Source: Hymenobacter sp. BT730
GTDB taxonomy: Bacteria; Bacteroidota; Bacteroidia; Cytophagales; Hymenobacteraceae
Assembly (NCBI RefSeq): GCF_030542105.1
Contig: NZ_JAUOFB010000001.1
Span: 1,054,001-1,118,000, forward strand
DNA length: 64,000 bases
Direction of reading: 5' to 3'
The notes under the pieces are model-generated. The model saw only the letters and a list, made by a program, of their open reading frames with translations, was not told the DNA's origin and searched no databases. Position 1 is the stretch's first letter. Every line of letters starts with the position of its first letter. The position numbers were made by a program, and so were the translations under genes. Shown here piece after piece: positions 1 through 8,049 of this stretch.

Positions 1-223
1 TTTTGTCAAGCCCCCTTCTCTGGAGGTTTTAGAACACCGCCTGCGGGCCCGTGCCACCGACTCCGCCTCCAGTATCTCCTCCCGTCTTTACAAAGCCAAC
101 TTCGAGTTGACCTTTGAAGACCGCTTCGATGAAGTGGTCGTAAACGATGACTTAGATGAGGCTACCGCACAAGCTGAAAAGCTGGTGCGTGATTTTATTA
201 CCGCTGAATCTGCCATTCTGTGA
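1..223 (+). CDS. gmk: Guanylate kinase, C-terminal part
   Basis: The window opens inside a gene whose last 73 codons read in frame from base 2 and stop at TGA 221-223. The residues FVKPPSLEVLEHRLRARATD match the end of the guanylate kinase lid/core region, and the helical tail (AEKLVRDFI) is typical of the family. The enzyme phosphorylates GMP to GDP with ATP in the cytoplasm. The stop overlaps the GTG start of nadD (GTGA), so the two genes are probably cotranscribed and translationally coupled. The catalytic P-loop lies outside the window, so the call rests on the C-terminal end only. Confidence 0.85.
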   Translation, partial: FVKPPSLEVLEHRLRARATDSASSISSRLYKANFELTFEDRFDEVVVNDDLDEATAQAEKLVRDFITAESAIL

Positions 224-804
224 GTGCCCCCAAAGTGGGGTTGCTATTCGGCTCGTTCAATCCCCTGCATACCGGCCACCTCATTCTGGCCCATTTCATG
301 GCTACCCACACCGATTTGGATGCGGTGTGGCTGGTGGTTTCGCCGCAAAGCCCATTCAAAGTAGGGCAGGATCTGCTGCCAGAGAAAGTGCGCTTTGAGT
401 TAGTACAAGCTGCCATTGCCGATAACGACCGGCTCAAAGCCCTGGATATTGAATTTGGTATGGCCCTGCCCAACTATACCATTGTTACGCTGGATGCCCT
501 GCACCAGCAATATCCCACCCACCGCTTTGTCCTGCTGATGGGCGAGGACAACCTGCCGGGTCTGCCTCGCTGGAAAGATGCCCACCGCATCCTGGCCGAA
601 TACGAAGTGTATGTGTATCCGCGTCCGGGTGTTGATGCATCTGAGGTCAACACCCACCCGGGTGTGCGCGTAGTAGATGCTCCACTGCTGGATATCTCCG
701 CCACCTTTATCCGGGACTGTGTACGGGCCGGTAAATCCATCCGGTATCTAGTACCGGCAGCGGTTGAAAATCGAATTAATACGGAAGGATATTGGCGCTC
801 TTAA
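220..804 (+). CDS. nadD: Nicotinate-nucleotide adenylyltransferase
   Basis: This 194-residue protein starts at a GTG that overlaps the gmk stop. It makes nicotinate adenine dinucleotide from nicotinate mononucleotide and ATP, the step before NAD synthetase. The N-terminus shows the nucleotidyltransferase signature GSFNPLHTGH (residues 11-20, HxGH at 17-20). The C-terminus carries the ISATFIRD version of the ISSTxIR phosphate-binding motif. Length fits the bacterial NadD family (about 190-215). A strong bidirectional terminator follows and separates it from the minus-strand frr. Confidence 0.95.
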   Translation: MSAPKVGLLFGSFNPLHTGHLILAHFMATHTDLDAVWLVVSPQSPFKVGQDLLPEKVRFELVQAAIADNDRLKALDIEFGMALPNYTIVTLDALHQQYPTHRFVLLMGEDNLPGLPRWKDAHRILAEYEVYVYPRPGVDASEVNTHPGVRVVDAPLLDISATFIRDCVRAGKSIRYLVPAAVENRINTEGYWRS

Positions 805-829
805 TCACCTTGAAGGAGCCGTACGTATA

Positions 830-867
830 AAAAAGCCCCGGTGAAGGATCCTTCACCGGGGCTTTTT
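830..867. terminator. Bidirectional intrinsic terminator between nadD and frr
   Basis: A near-perfect inverted repeat (AAAAGCCCCGGTGAAG, loop GATC, CTTCACCGGGGCTTTT) is flanked by an A-run on the left and a T-run on the right. It can therefore terminate nadD on the plus strand and frr on the minus strand. Confidence 0.9.
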
Positions 868-883
868 TATGTTTTAGAAGCGC

Positions 884-1447
884 TTAAATCGTCATGATTT
901 CGGCTTCCTTCTTGCTCACCAAGTCATCTACCTTCACAATGAAGGTGTCCGTGAACTTCTGCACTTTGGCTTCCGCATCTTTAATAGAGTCTTCCGAAGC
1001 GCCATCTTTCAGCAGCTTGCGCAAGGCTTCATTAACATCTTTACGGATGGCCCGGATGCGTACTTTGCCGCTCTCCGATTCGTTTTTTACCTGCTTTACC
1101 AATTCCCGGCGACGTTCCTCCGTCATGGCCGGAATGTTCAGGCGTACGCCTTCCGCATCTGACTGTGGGTTCAGGCCCAGGTCACTGTTCTTGATGGCCT
1201 TTACAATCTCGCCCACCATGTTCTTTTCCCAAGGCTTAATAAAAAGCGTGCGGGCATCAGGCGTAGCAATGTTGGCTACCTGGCTAAGGGGGGTAGGAGT
1301 ACCATAATAATCTACACGCAGGCCGTCAAGCATTGCCGGGCTGGCTTTGCCGGCCCGGATGCGGCCTAGCTCAACGCCCGTATGCTGCAGGGCCTTGCCC
1401 ATTGATTCTTCCGCGTCGCTCAGGTAAAACTGGATTTCTTCGTCCAT
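884..1447 (-). CDS. frr: Ribosome recycling factor
   Basis: This 187-residue protein has the full RRF pattern: an early three-helix-bundle strand with LGRIRAGKASPAMLDGL (about residues 27-43), the YYGTPTPLSQVA segment, and the C-terminal helix rich in K/E. With EF-G it splits post-termination ribosomes for reuse. Length is the family norm (about 185). It lies 109 bases downstream of pyrH on the same strand, the usual pyrH-frr order, so cotranscription is likely. The gene ends against the terminator shared with nadD. Confidence 0.96.
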   Translation of the reverse strand: MDEEIQFYLSDAEESMGKALQHTGVELGRIRAGKASPAMLDGLRVDYYGTPTPLSQVANIATPDARTLFIKPWEKNMVGEIVKAIKNSDLGLNPQSDAEGVRLNIPAMTEERRRELVKQVKNESESGKVRIRAIRKDVNEALRKLLKDGASEDSIKDAEAKVQKFTDTFIVKVDDLVSKKEAEIMTI

Positions 1448-1472
1448 TGGTTAGGGTGAATTAGAAATTAAG

Positions 1473-1553
1473 AATTAAAAATCAGGAATGAAGCCGCTGG
1501 TTAAACCCTGGCAGGGCTAGCTCTGCGGCGTATTGCATTCTTAACTTTTAATT
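1473..1553. repeat. AT-rich imperfect hairpin in the pyrH-frr spacer
   Basis: Bases 1473-1490 (AATTAAAAATCAGGAATG) are nearly complementary to 1536-1553 (CATTCTTAACTTTTAATT). Inside lie a GCCGC/GCGGC pair and a small CCCTGGCAGGG hairpin. The T-runs typical of a terminator are absent. It may stabilise or process the pyrH-frr transcript, or be a member of a dispersed AT-rich repeat; the sequence alone does not decide. Confidence 0.4.
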
Positions 1554-1556
1554 GAT

Positions 1557-2351
1557 TCAGGCTTGCTCGGTTGAGGTAGTGGTTTCAATAGTAGACTGCA
1601 GGTTGCTTTCCTGCGTGGCCTCATCAGCCTCCGGTTGGGTTCCATTCATCGTGACCAAAGTACCAACCGTTTCGCCATCAATGAGGCGCTGCAGGTTGCC
1701 GGTTTTGTTCATGTCGAACACAATGATGGGTAAATTATTTTCCTTGCACAGGGTAAAGGCCGTCATGTCCATCACATTCAGGTTCTTTTCCATAACCTCA
1801 TCAAAGGTAATCTGTGGATAGCGAGTAGCCGTTGGATCTTTCTCCGGGTCGGCGGTATAAATACCATCTACGCGGGTTCCTTTCAGGACTACGTCAGCAT
1901 CCATCTCAATGGCGCGCAAAGAAGCAGCCGAGTCAGTAGTAAAGTAGGGGGAGCCGATACCAGCGCCAAAAATAACCACGCGGCCCTTTTCCAAGTGCCG
2001 TAGCGCCCGACGACGAATATAGGGCTCACACACCCGCTGAATGGTCACGCCCGAGAGCAAGCGGGTATTAACATCCAGTTTTTCCAGGGCACTTTGTAGG
2101 GCCATAGAGTTGATGACCGTTGCCAGCATACCCATATAGTCTCCCTGTACCCGGTCCAGCCCGAAGGCTTCTGCCTGCACACCCCGGAAAATGTTGCCAC
2201 CGCCAATCACCACCGCAATCTGGGTGCCCGTCTCGGTGGCCGTCTTGATTTCCTTGGCATACTGCATCAGGCGCTCGGCATCAATGCCATACTGTTGAGC
2301 ACCCATGAGCGCTTCGCCACTGAGCTTGAGCAGAATTCGTTTGTACTTCAA
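1557..2351 (-). CDS. pyrH: UMP kinase
   Basis: This 264-residue protein phosphorylates UMP to UDP in pyrimidine nucleotide synthesis. It has the amino-acid-kinase fold motifs: [12 protein letters not shown] at residues 4-15, [11 protein letters not shown] around 48-58, and [15 protein letters not shown] with the TADP loop further on. Usual PyrH length is about 235-245, so the last roughly 28 residues (after TLVTMNGTQ) are an extra acidic, Thr/Glu/Ser-rich tail that looks disordered. It precedes frr on the minus strand. Start is the ATG that directly begins the conserved [15 protein letters not shown]. Confidence 0.95.
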   Translation of the reverse strand: MKYKRILLKLSGEALMGAQQYGIDAERLMQYAKEIKTATETGTQIAVVIGGGNIFRGVQAEAFGLDRVQGDYMGMLATVINSMALQSALEKLDVNTRLLSGVTIQRVCEPYIRRRALRHLEKGRVVIFGAGIGSPYFTTDSAASLRAIEMDADVVLKGTRVDGIYTADPEKDPTATRYPQITFDEVMEKNLNVMDMTAFTLCKENNLPIIVFDMNKTGNLQRLIDGETVGTLVTMNGTQPEADEATQESNLQSTIETTTSTEQA

Positions 2352-2415
2352 AACGCGAAATTTTAGCGTGAGGGAGGAATATTAGAAGCGAAAGCCTTAA
2401 AAAAGCGTTGGAGAG

Positions 2416-2916
2416 TTAGCTGAACTGAATCAGTACCTGTCCTTTGGTCACATTGTCGCGCAGAGAAACTTTGATGGCACTTACCACACCATCGCCCGGC
2501 GACTTAAGAATATTTTCCATTTTCATGGCTTCCAAAACCAGTAAAGGGTCGCCCTTCTGCACGGTTTGGCCGGCGGCCACGCGGATGTCTACGATCAAGC
2601 CGGGCATTGGGGCCTTCAACTCGTTAATTTTGTGCGCGGCCACATCACTCATGCCTAGTTTTTCCAGGAGCAGATCAAAGCGGTCCTTGGCATTGATATC
2701 GATGATATGCCCGTTCAGCTTTAGCTGAATAGTTTTGGTAGCCCGCTCTACACTTACAACCTCAGCAGAGAAAGAGCGTCCCTCGTGCAGGATATGGTAA
2801 CGCCCGTTGCCCAGCGGGGCCAGGTCCCAGATAAACGGCTCGCCATTCACTATAATGGCATCGGGTTGATATTCGACTTCCCAAACCTGGTTGGACCCGG
2901 TGTTTACCTGGAGCAT
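2416..2916 (-). CDS. Biotin/lipoyl-attachment domain protein (BCCP-type)
   Basis: This 166-residue protein ends in a biotinyl domain with the attachment motif LEAMKMEN (Lys about 132), preceded by LKAPMPGLIV and followed by the second half of the barrel ending LIQFS. The N-terminal 85 residues form a small beta-rich region of the kind linked to acetyl/propionyl-CoA carboxylase biotin subunits in Bacteroidota. It should carry CO2 for a carboxylase whose other subunits are not in the window. Start is taken at ATG 2916 rather than the longer frame from 2994, because a minus-strand TAnnTTTG box at 2922-2929 lies inside that longer frame. Confidence 0.85.
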   Translation of the reverse strand: MLQVNTGSNQVWEVEYQPDAIIVNGEPFIWDLAPLGNGRYHILHEGRSFSAEVVSVERATKTIQLKLNGHIIDINAKDRFDLLLEKLGMSDVAAHKINELKAPMPGLIVDIRVAAGQTVQKGDPLLVLEAMKMENILKSPGDGVVSAIKVSLRDNVTKGQVLIQFS

Positions 2917-2921
2917 TCTAT

Positions 2922-2952
2922 CAAAGTTACGTTGGGCGGAAAAGGGCTTAAA
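2922..2952 (-). promoter_or_regulatory. Bacteroidota-type promoter for the biotinyl-domain gene
   Basis: Read on the minus strand, TAACTTTG (2929-2922) matches the -7 consensus TAnnTTTG, and TTTA lies 19 bases upstream as a near match to the -33 TTTG. The predicted transcription start falls within a few bases of ATG 2916, implying a very short or absent leader. Confidence 0.6.
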
Positions 2953-3012
2953 GATAGGCCAAATCTCAAACTTATTTCGGAAATTGAGCCACAATACCCT
3001 ATTGCCACTTGC

Positions 3013-5604
3013 ATGAAATACCCGTTTATCGGTGCCCTTAGTTTGGTGCTGGCGTTGCCTCTGTTTGCACCTGCTCAGAGCGTTAAGCCAGATAAAAGTA
3101 CTCCAGCTAAGTCATCCCGCAAGAAGCCCCAAGCCACTACGGATCCTTCCTCCTCCGATGCGGCTTCCTCCACTATCGTCGTTCCTTCGTGGCTGCCTAA
3201 TACCACTCCTGAGCATCCTACCGCTACTGTTCTGACGGATGTGCTGCATACGCGGCTGGACGTACGTTTCGATTGGAGTAAGCAGCAATTGATTGGTACG
3301 GCCACGCTTTCAGTGCGGCCCCATTTCTATCCGCAAAGCCAGCTGGTACTCGATGCAAAAGGCTTTGATATACGCAGCATACGGCTGATATCAGTGGCCA
3401 ATGGCAAGGAAAAGGAGAAGGCGCTGACCTACAGCTACGACAAGCGCAAGCTTACCGTTAATCTGGATCGGACTTATGCCCGCACCGAGGCTTACCAGGT
3501 GCGCGTGAATTATGTAGCGAAACCCAATGAGCTGGCTAGCGGCGGCAGCGAGGCTATTACCAGCAACAAAGGTTTATTCTTTATTAACCCGCTGGGGGCA
3601 GAAAAGAATAAGCCCCGGCAGATCTGGACGCAGGGCGAGACGGAGAATAACTCCGCCTGGTTCCCCACCATCGACAAGCCTAACCAGCGGATGACGCAGG
3701 AAATTGCCATGACGGTAGATGCGCAGTACAAAACCTTGTCTAACGGCCTGCTTGTTTCCTCCAAGAAGAACTCGGACGGAACTCGCACGGATGTGTGGAA
3801 GCAAAGCCTGCCGGCCGCGCCTTATCTCACTATGATGGCCGTAGGCGACTTTGCGGTGGTTAGTGAGTCCTGGCACGGAAAAGCCGTGGATTATTATGTA
3901 GAGCCCAAATTCCAGCAAACGGCAAAGGCGGTGTTCGGCAATACCCCCGAAATGCTGGAGTTCTTTTCCAAAAAGCTGGGTGTAGAATATCCCTGGGAGA
4001 AGTATGCCCAAGTAGCCGTGCGTGACTATGTATCCGGTGCTATGGAAAACACCTCGGCTACTATTCACGGCGAAGGAATTCAGGCTACCCGGCGGGAGTT
4101 GCTGGATAAAAACTCGGATTGGGTGATTGCCCACGAGCTGTTTCACCACTGGTTTGGCAATTATGTTACCTGTGAGTCTTGGTCTAACTTGCCGCTGAAC
4201 GAGTCCTTCGCGGATTATTCAGAGTACCTCTGGGCAGAATATAAATATGGAGCCGATGCCGCCGCGCTGGTACAGCAAACAGCGGCAGAGTTATACTTCC
4301 AAGAAGCAGAAGATAAGCGGGTACCCTTGATCCGGTATAACTACGCCAATCGGGAGGACATGCTGGACCGTCATTCCTACCAAAAAGGGGGACGCGTGCT
4401 ACACATGCTGCGCAAATACGTTGGCGATGATGCCTTCTTCGCAGCGCTGAACTTGTATCTGACGCGTAATAAGCTCTCCGCCGTTGAAATTGATGAGCTT
4501 CGGCTGGCTTTTGAAGATGTGACCGGAGAAGACCTACACTGGTTCTTTAACCAGTGGTTTATGCAGCGTGGCCACCCGGAGTTGCGCGTAACGCATAGTT
4601 ACAATAATAGCCAAGTGCTGCTGCATGTGCAGCAACAGCAGGACTCTACTTTCACACCCATCTTCCGGTTGCCCGTTACAGTTACTACTTGGGTAAACAA
4701 CCAACCTACGGAGCACCAGCTGACCATTACCAAAGCCGACCAGACGTTTGTTCTGCCGGTTACGCAGCGCCCCAGCCTAGTAAAGTTTGATGATCAGGCC
4801 CAGCTACTGGCCAAGATAGAAGAGGAGCGGAGCCAGGATGAGTTGCTCTATCAGTTCTACCATGCCCGTAACTACCTGCAGAAATACGAGGCCATTCAGG
4901 AACTGCGCCCGAAGGTTGGCGACCTGGTGGTATCGGGAATGCTACGCACGGCGCTCAATGATAATTTCTGGGCCGTGCGAACGGCGGCGCTCAGCGCATT
5001 CCGGAAGTACAAAGGCCCGGAAGGCGGGGCTATTCGCAATGAGATTCAGCGGGCCGCTACCACAGATAAGCGTAGTGAAGTACGCGCGGCTGCTCTTGCT
5101 ACGCTGGCCTCTTTTCCCAACGAAGACTTTGGCTCTATCTATGAAGCAGGGCTTAATGACAGTTCATATGTAGTAGTTACTGCTGCAATCAATGCCCTGA
5201 CGAAAGCACCCACGGCCAAAACGGCGGAACGTATTGCTAAGCTGCAGGAAACGCCCAATACCGGTGTTATTAATGCCTTGGGCGGATTCTATGTCTTAAA
5301 TGGCAAAGTAGATCAGTATGACTGGTACCTGCGCCACGTAGAAACACTGGGCGACACCGATCTGTATACCTTCCTGCCTAACTTTGGTCTGTTTATGCAA
5401 CGCATGCCGCCAATTGAGCGGGAGAAAGGTTTAAAAAAGCTGGAAACCTTGGCGCGCAATAATCCTTCGCCTTACGTGCGTCTGGGAGCCTATAAAGGGT
5501 TAGCAGCAGTATCGGAACGGAGTCCGGAGCTAAAAACAGTATTACAAGACATTCGAGCCAAGGAAAAAGATGAGGGGCTGAAAGGAATGTATAATCTGCT
5601 TTAA
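3013..5604 (+). CDS. M1 family zinc aminopeptidase, secreted, with HEAT-like C-terminus
   Basis: The predicted product is 863 residues from ATG 3013, which begins a clear signal peptide (MKYPFIGALSLVLALPLFAPAQS). The frame extends upstream, but those residues run through the divergent promoter. Gluzincin features are complete: GAMEN exopeptidase motif at 342-346, HELFH zinc motif at 374-378 and third ligand Glu397 in NESFADY. The catalytic Tyr region (YQKGGRVLHMLR) follows. After about residue 640 the protein turns into helical repeats (RTAALSAFRKY, VRAAALATLASF) resembling HEAT units. It should trim N-terminal residues from peptides in the periplasm or outside the cell. Confidence 0.92.
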   Translation: MKYPFIGALSLVLALPLFAPAQSVKPDKSTPAKSSRKKPQATTDPSSSDAASSTIVVPSWLPNTTPEHPTATVLTDVLHTRLDVRFDWSKQQLIGTATLSVRPHFYPQSQLVLDAKGFDIRSIRLISVANGKEKEKALTYSYDKRKLTVNLDRTYARTEAYQVRVNYVAKPNELASGGSEAITSNKGLFFINPLGAEKNKPRQIWTQGETENNSAWFPTIDKPNQRMTQEIAMTVDAQYKTLSNGLLVSSKKNSDGTRTDVWKQSLPAAPYLTMMAVGDFAVVSESWHGKAVDYYVEPKFQQTAKAVFGNTPEMLEFFSKKLGVEYPWEKYAQVAVRDYVSGAMENTSATIHGEGIQATRRELLDKNSDWVIAHELFHHWFGNYVTCESWSNLPLNESFADYSEYLWAEYKYGADAAALVQQTAAELYFQEAEDKRVPLIRYNYANREDMLDRHSYQKGGRVLHMLRKYVGDDAFFAALNLYLTRNKLSAVEIDELRLAFEDVTGEDLHWFFNQWFMQRGHPELRVTHSYNNSQVLLHVQQQQDSTFTPIFRLPVTVTTWVNNQPTEHQLTITKADQTFVLPVTQRPSLVKFDDQAQLLAKIEEERSQDELLYQFYHARNYLQKYEAIQELRPKVGDLVVSGMLRTALNDNFWAVRTAALSAFRKYKGPEGGAIRNEIQRAATTDKRSEVRAAALATLASFPNEDFGSIYEAGLNDSSYVVVTAAINALTKAPTAKTAERIAKLQETPNTGVINALGGFYVLNGKVDQYDWYLRHVETLGDTDLYTFLPNFGLFMQRMPPIEREKGLKKLETLARNNPSPYVRLGAYKGLAAVSERSPELKTVLQDIRAKEKDEGLKGMYNLL

Positions 5605-5619
5605 TGTGTTAAGGTGACG

Positions 5620-5664
5620 AAAGACAACAGGCACTATGAAAATTTTCTAGTGCCTGTTGTCTTT
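5620..5664. terminator. Hairpin terminator after the M1 aminopeptidase
   Basis: A perfect 17-base inverted repeat (5620-5636, AAAGACAACAGGCACTA, with 5648-5664) has an 11-base AT-rich loop. Its right arm ends in CTTTT, and the A-rich left edge makes it usable from either side. Confidence 0.85.
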
Positions 5665-5744
5665 TCAACCCCCTGAGAGGTAAATACCTACTACTGGTTA
5701 ATACGGGAGGAAGGAAAAAATATTAGGATGATTTAGGGCTAGCG

Positions 5745-5775
5745 CTTGACTTGCATCATAAACCCGTTAATTTTG
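5745..5775 (+). promoter_or_regulatory. Promoter of the tRNA-Tyr/Gly/Thr-tuf unit
   Basis: TTG at 5746-5748 stands 19 bases upstream of TAATTTTG (5768-5775), which matches the Bacteroidota -7 consensus TAnnTTTG. It is about 83 bases upstream of tRNA-Tyr and follows the aminopeptidase terminator, so it is the natural start of this operon. Confidence 0.7.
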
Positions 5776-5858
5776 CAACTCCTTTAGCAACCCACCCACT
5801 TCTGGAGAAGGTTATTAAAGTAAAGGTTCTCTGCAATCGGCTGAGAAAAATAACACCC

Positions 5859-5941
5859 GGGGAGGTTCCAGAGCGGCCAAATGGGACAGACTGTAACTCT
5901 GTTAGCGTAAGCTTTCGAAGGTTCGAATCCTTCTCTCCCCA
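5859..5941 (+). tRNA. tRNA-Tyr (GTA)
   Basis: This 83-base tRNA folds with acceptor GGGGAGG/TCTCCCC, a long variable arm (class II, as for bacterial tRNA-Tyr), a T-arm with GGTTCGAATCC, and anticodon loop CTGTAAC reading GTA. A CCA end is not encoded; the discriminator is A5941. Confidence 0.95.
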
Positions 5942-5951
5942 CGTAGTTGAG

Positions 5952-6007
5952 TGAATGGATGGTATAGCAAGCAGCAAGCAATTGCTTTTTAGCGGGCCAT
6001 CCATTCA
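5952..6007 (+). other. Long hairpin in the tRNA-Tyr/tRNA-Gly spacer
   Basis: TGAATGGATGG (5952-5962) pairs perfectly with CCATCCATTCA (5997-6007), enclosing most of the spacer. It lacks a T-run. A tRNA-processing structure in the polycistronic precursor is the simplest reading. Confidence 0.5.
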
Positions 6008-6017
6008 TTTCTTCTCT

Positions 6018-6090
6018 GCGGGAGTAGCTCAGTTGGTAGAGCGGCAGCCTTCCAAGCTGCAGGTCGCGGGTTCGAACCTCGTCTCCCGCT
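6018..6090 (+). tRNA. tRNA-Gly (TCC)
   Basis: This is a 73-base cloverleaf with acceptor GCGGGAG/CTCCCGC, D-arm AGCTCAGTTGGTAGAGC, anticodon loop CTTCCAA (anticodon TCC) and T-loop GGGTTCGAACCTC. The discriminator is T and CCA is not encoded. Confidence 0.96.
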
Positions 6091-6153
6091 CATTGTCAAT
6101 CTCAAATTGATGATGAAGAAAAGCATTGGCCGGCCATTGTGCTTTCTTCGTTG

Positions 6154-6161
6154 TAAATTTG
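6154..6161 (+). promoter_or_regulatory. Possible -7 box upstream of tRNA-Thr/tuf
   Basis: TAAATTTG fits TAnnTTTG and lies 11 bases before tRNA-Thr. The best upstream candidates for -33 (ATTG at 6136 or 6125) are badly spaced, so this may be a secondary promoter or chance. Confidence 0.35.
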
Positions 6162-6172
6162 CCTTTACATAA

Positions 6173-6244
<72 letters not shown>

Positions 6245-6411
6245 CTGAATACGAGTACCACCGGGGCAGCGCGTCTGCACCGTTTGGACCTGCGAGAAAA
6301 GTAAAGCGACGTGCAGTCCCCACTAAGCGGAGCTGCGTATCGCTTTCTTGCAGTATAGTCAAGTCGCGTTTTCCCCTCCTTCACCACAAAATTCCTCTTA
6401 ATCTCTTTACA

Positions 6412-7602
6412 ATGGCTAAAGAAAATTTTGATCGTTCCAAACCGCACGTGAACATCGGTACGATCGGGCACGTCGACCACGGCAAAACTACCCTGACCGC
6501 TGCTATCACGATGGTACTGGCGAACAAAGGTTTGGCCGCAAAGCGTGACTTCTCGTCAATCGACAACGCTCCCGAAGAAAAAGAGCGCGGTATCACGATT
6601 AACACTTCGCACGTAGAATACGCTACCGAAAATCGTCACTATGCTCACGTTGACTGCCCTGGTCACGCTGACTATGTGAAGAACATGGTAACGGGTGCTG
6701 CCCAGATGGACGGCGCTATCCTCGTAGTAGCTGCTACTGACGGCCCAATGCCGCAGACGCGTGAGCACATCCTGCTGGCTCGCCAGGTAGGTGTACCTCA
6801 GCTGGTGGTATTCATGAACAAAGTAGACATGGTGGATGACCCCGAGCTCCTCGAGCTGGTGGAAATGGAAATCCGTGAACTGCTGTCGTTCTATGACTTT
6901 GACGGTGACAACATTCCCGTTATCCAGGGTTCAGCTCTGGGTGGCCTGAACGGCGACGCTGCTTGGGTTCCAAAAATCGAGGAACTGATGGCTGCCGTTG
7001 ACAGCTATATTCCAATCCCAGCTCGTCTGACCGACCTGCCCTTCCTGATGCCAGTAGAGGACGTATTCTCTATCACGGGTCGTGGAACGGTTGCTACCGG
7101 CCGTATCGAGCGTGGTGTTATCAACTCTGGTGAGCAAGTGGACATCCTCGGTATGGGTGCCAAGCAAGGCCTGAAGTCGACAGTTACGGGTGTGGAAATG
7201 TTCCGCAAAATCCTAGACCGTGGCGAAGCTGGTGACAACGTAGGTCTACTGCTCCGCGGTATTGAAAAGGACGATATCCGTCGTGGTATGGTTATTTGCA
7301 AGCCCGGCTCGGTAACTCCCCACAAGAAGTTCAAGGCTGAGGTTTACGTTCTCTCGAAAGAGGAAGGTGGCCGTCACACCCCATTCTTCAACAACTACCG
7401 TCCGCAGTTCTACCTGCGTACCACCGACGTAACGGGTATCATCACCCTGCCCGAAGGTGTTGAGATGGTAATGCCCGGCGACAACATCACCATTCAGGTG
7501 GAGCTGATCAGCGCCGTAGCAATGGAGAAAGGCCTGCGTTTCGCTATCCGCGAAGGTGGCCGTACGGTAGGTGCCGGTCAGGTGACCGAAATCCTCGACT
7601 AG
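6412..7602 (+). CDS. tuf: Elongation factor Tu
   Basis: The 396-residue GTPase delivers aminoacyl-tRNA to the ribosome. It shows G1 GHVDHGKT (residues 19-26), the switch region [14 protein letters not shown]3 DCPGHADY and G4 NKVD, followed by the two beta-barrel domains ([24 protein letters not shown]). The start is ATG 6412, giving the standard [19 protein letters not shown]; a longer frame runs through tRNA-Thr and is not real. The tRNA-Tyr/Gly/Thr-tuf arrangement is conserved in Bacteroidota. A terminator follows at once. Confidence 0.98.
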   Translation: MAKENFDRSKPHVNIGTIGHVDHGKTTLTAAITMVLANKGLAAKRDFSSIDNAPEEKERGITINTSHVEYATENRHYAHVDCPGHADYVKNMVTGAAQMDGAILVVAATDGPMPQTREHILLARQVGVPQLVVFMNKVDMVDDPELLELVEMEIRELLSFYDFDGDNIPVIQGSALGGLNGDAAWVPKIEELMAAVDSYIPIPARLTDLPFLMPVEDVFSITGRGTVATGRIERGVINSGEQVDILGMGAKQGLKSTVTGVEMFRKILDRGEAGDNVGLLLRGIEKDDIRRGMVICKPGSVTPHKKFKAEVYVLSKEEGGRHTPFFNNYRPQFYLRTTDVTGIITLPEGVEMVMPGDNITIQVELISAVAMEKGLRFAIREGGRTVGAGQVTEILD

Positions 7603-7620
7603 TTTCTGCTAGCATAACAC

Positions 7621-7656
7621 AATCCGCCCTCGATTTTTCGGGGGCGGATTTGTTTT
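7621..7656 (+). terminator. Terminator after tuf
   Basis: AATCCGCCC (7621-7629) pairs with GGGCGGATT (7642-7650) and is followed by TGTTTTG. It overlaps the -33 element of the next promoter. Confidence 0.85.
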
Positions 7657-7679
7657 GTGCCATCAGTTCAGTACATTTG
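7649..7679 (+). promoter_or_regulatory. Promoter of the tRNA-Trp/secE/nusG/rplK operon
   Basis: TTTG (7649-7652), exactly 19 bases, TACATTTG (7672-7679): a perfect match to the Bacteroidota consensus. The first downstream gene is tRNA-Trp, 39 bases on. Confidence 0.85.
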
Positions 7680-7718
7680 CAGTCCCAATCCGGCTTTATA
7701 GTCGTTTGGAGCGCTTAC

Positions 7719-7792
7719 ACGGGCGTAGTTCAAGGGTAGAATAGAGGTCTCCAAAACCTTTGATGGGAGTTCGAATCTCTCCGCCCGTGCCA
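7719..7792 (+). tRNA. tRNA-Trp (CCA)
   Basis: Acceptor ACGGGCG pairs with CGCCCGT (7782-7788). The anticodon loop is CTCCAAA (anticodon CCA) and the T-arm is GGGAGTTCGAATCTCTC. The mature 3' CCA at 7790-7792 appears to be encoded, unlike in the three tRNAs upstream. It lies immediately before secE, a conserved Bacteroidota order. Confidence 0.95.
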
Positions 7793-7842
7793 TTTAGCCA
7801 GTTACTGGCCCAGTTATTATCGCCAAAGCCCGTTCACGGATC

Positions 7843-8037
7843 ATGAGCAAGCTGACAAAGTATTTCCGCGAGACTACCGAAGAGATGCGCTACAAAGTAA
7901 CGTGGCCGTCTTTCGAAGAGCTGCAGAAGAGTTCCGGTCTGGTTCTCATCGGCTCGCTCGTGTTTGCGGCAGTGGTAGGCTTGATGGACATCATCTTCAA
8001 AACGGGACTGGAGGCATTTTACAACTCGTTCCGTTAA
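7843..8037 (+). CDS. secE: Preprotein translocase subunit SecE
   Basis: The 64-residue protein is the short single-span form of SecE. The amphipathic helix with the conserved RYKVTWPSFEEL lies at about residues 16-27, followed by one membrane helix (LVLIGSLVFAAVVGLMDIIF). It stabilises SecY in the inner-membrane translocon; secY itself is in this window at 35.9 kb. It lies 50 bases after tRNA-Trp and 12 bases before nusG. Confidence 0.93.
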   Translation: MSKLTKYFRETTEEMRYKVTWPSFEELQKSSGLVLIGSLVFAAVVGLMDIIFKTGLEAFYNSFR

Positions 8038-8049
8038 GCACAAGAATCG

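Noticed and set aside
2785-3012. N-terminal extension of the M1 aminopeptidase
   Set aside because: It overlaps the divergent gene and its promoter. A signal peptide begins exactly at ATG 3013.
5751-6008. Small open frames over the tRNA-Tyr/Gly region
   Set aside because: They read through tRNA genes. The cloverleaf structures explain the sequence.
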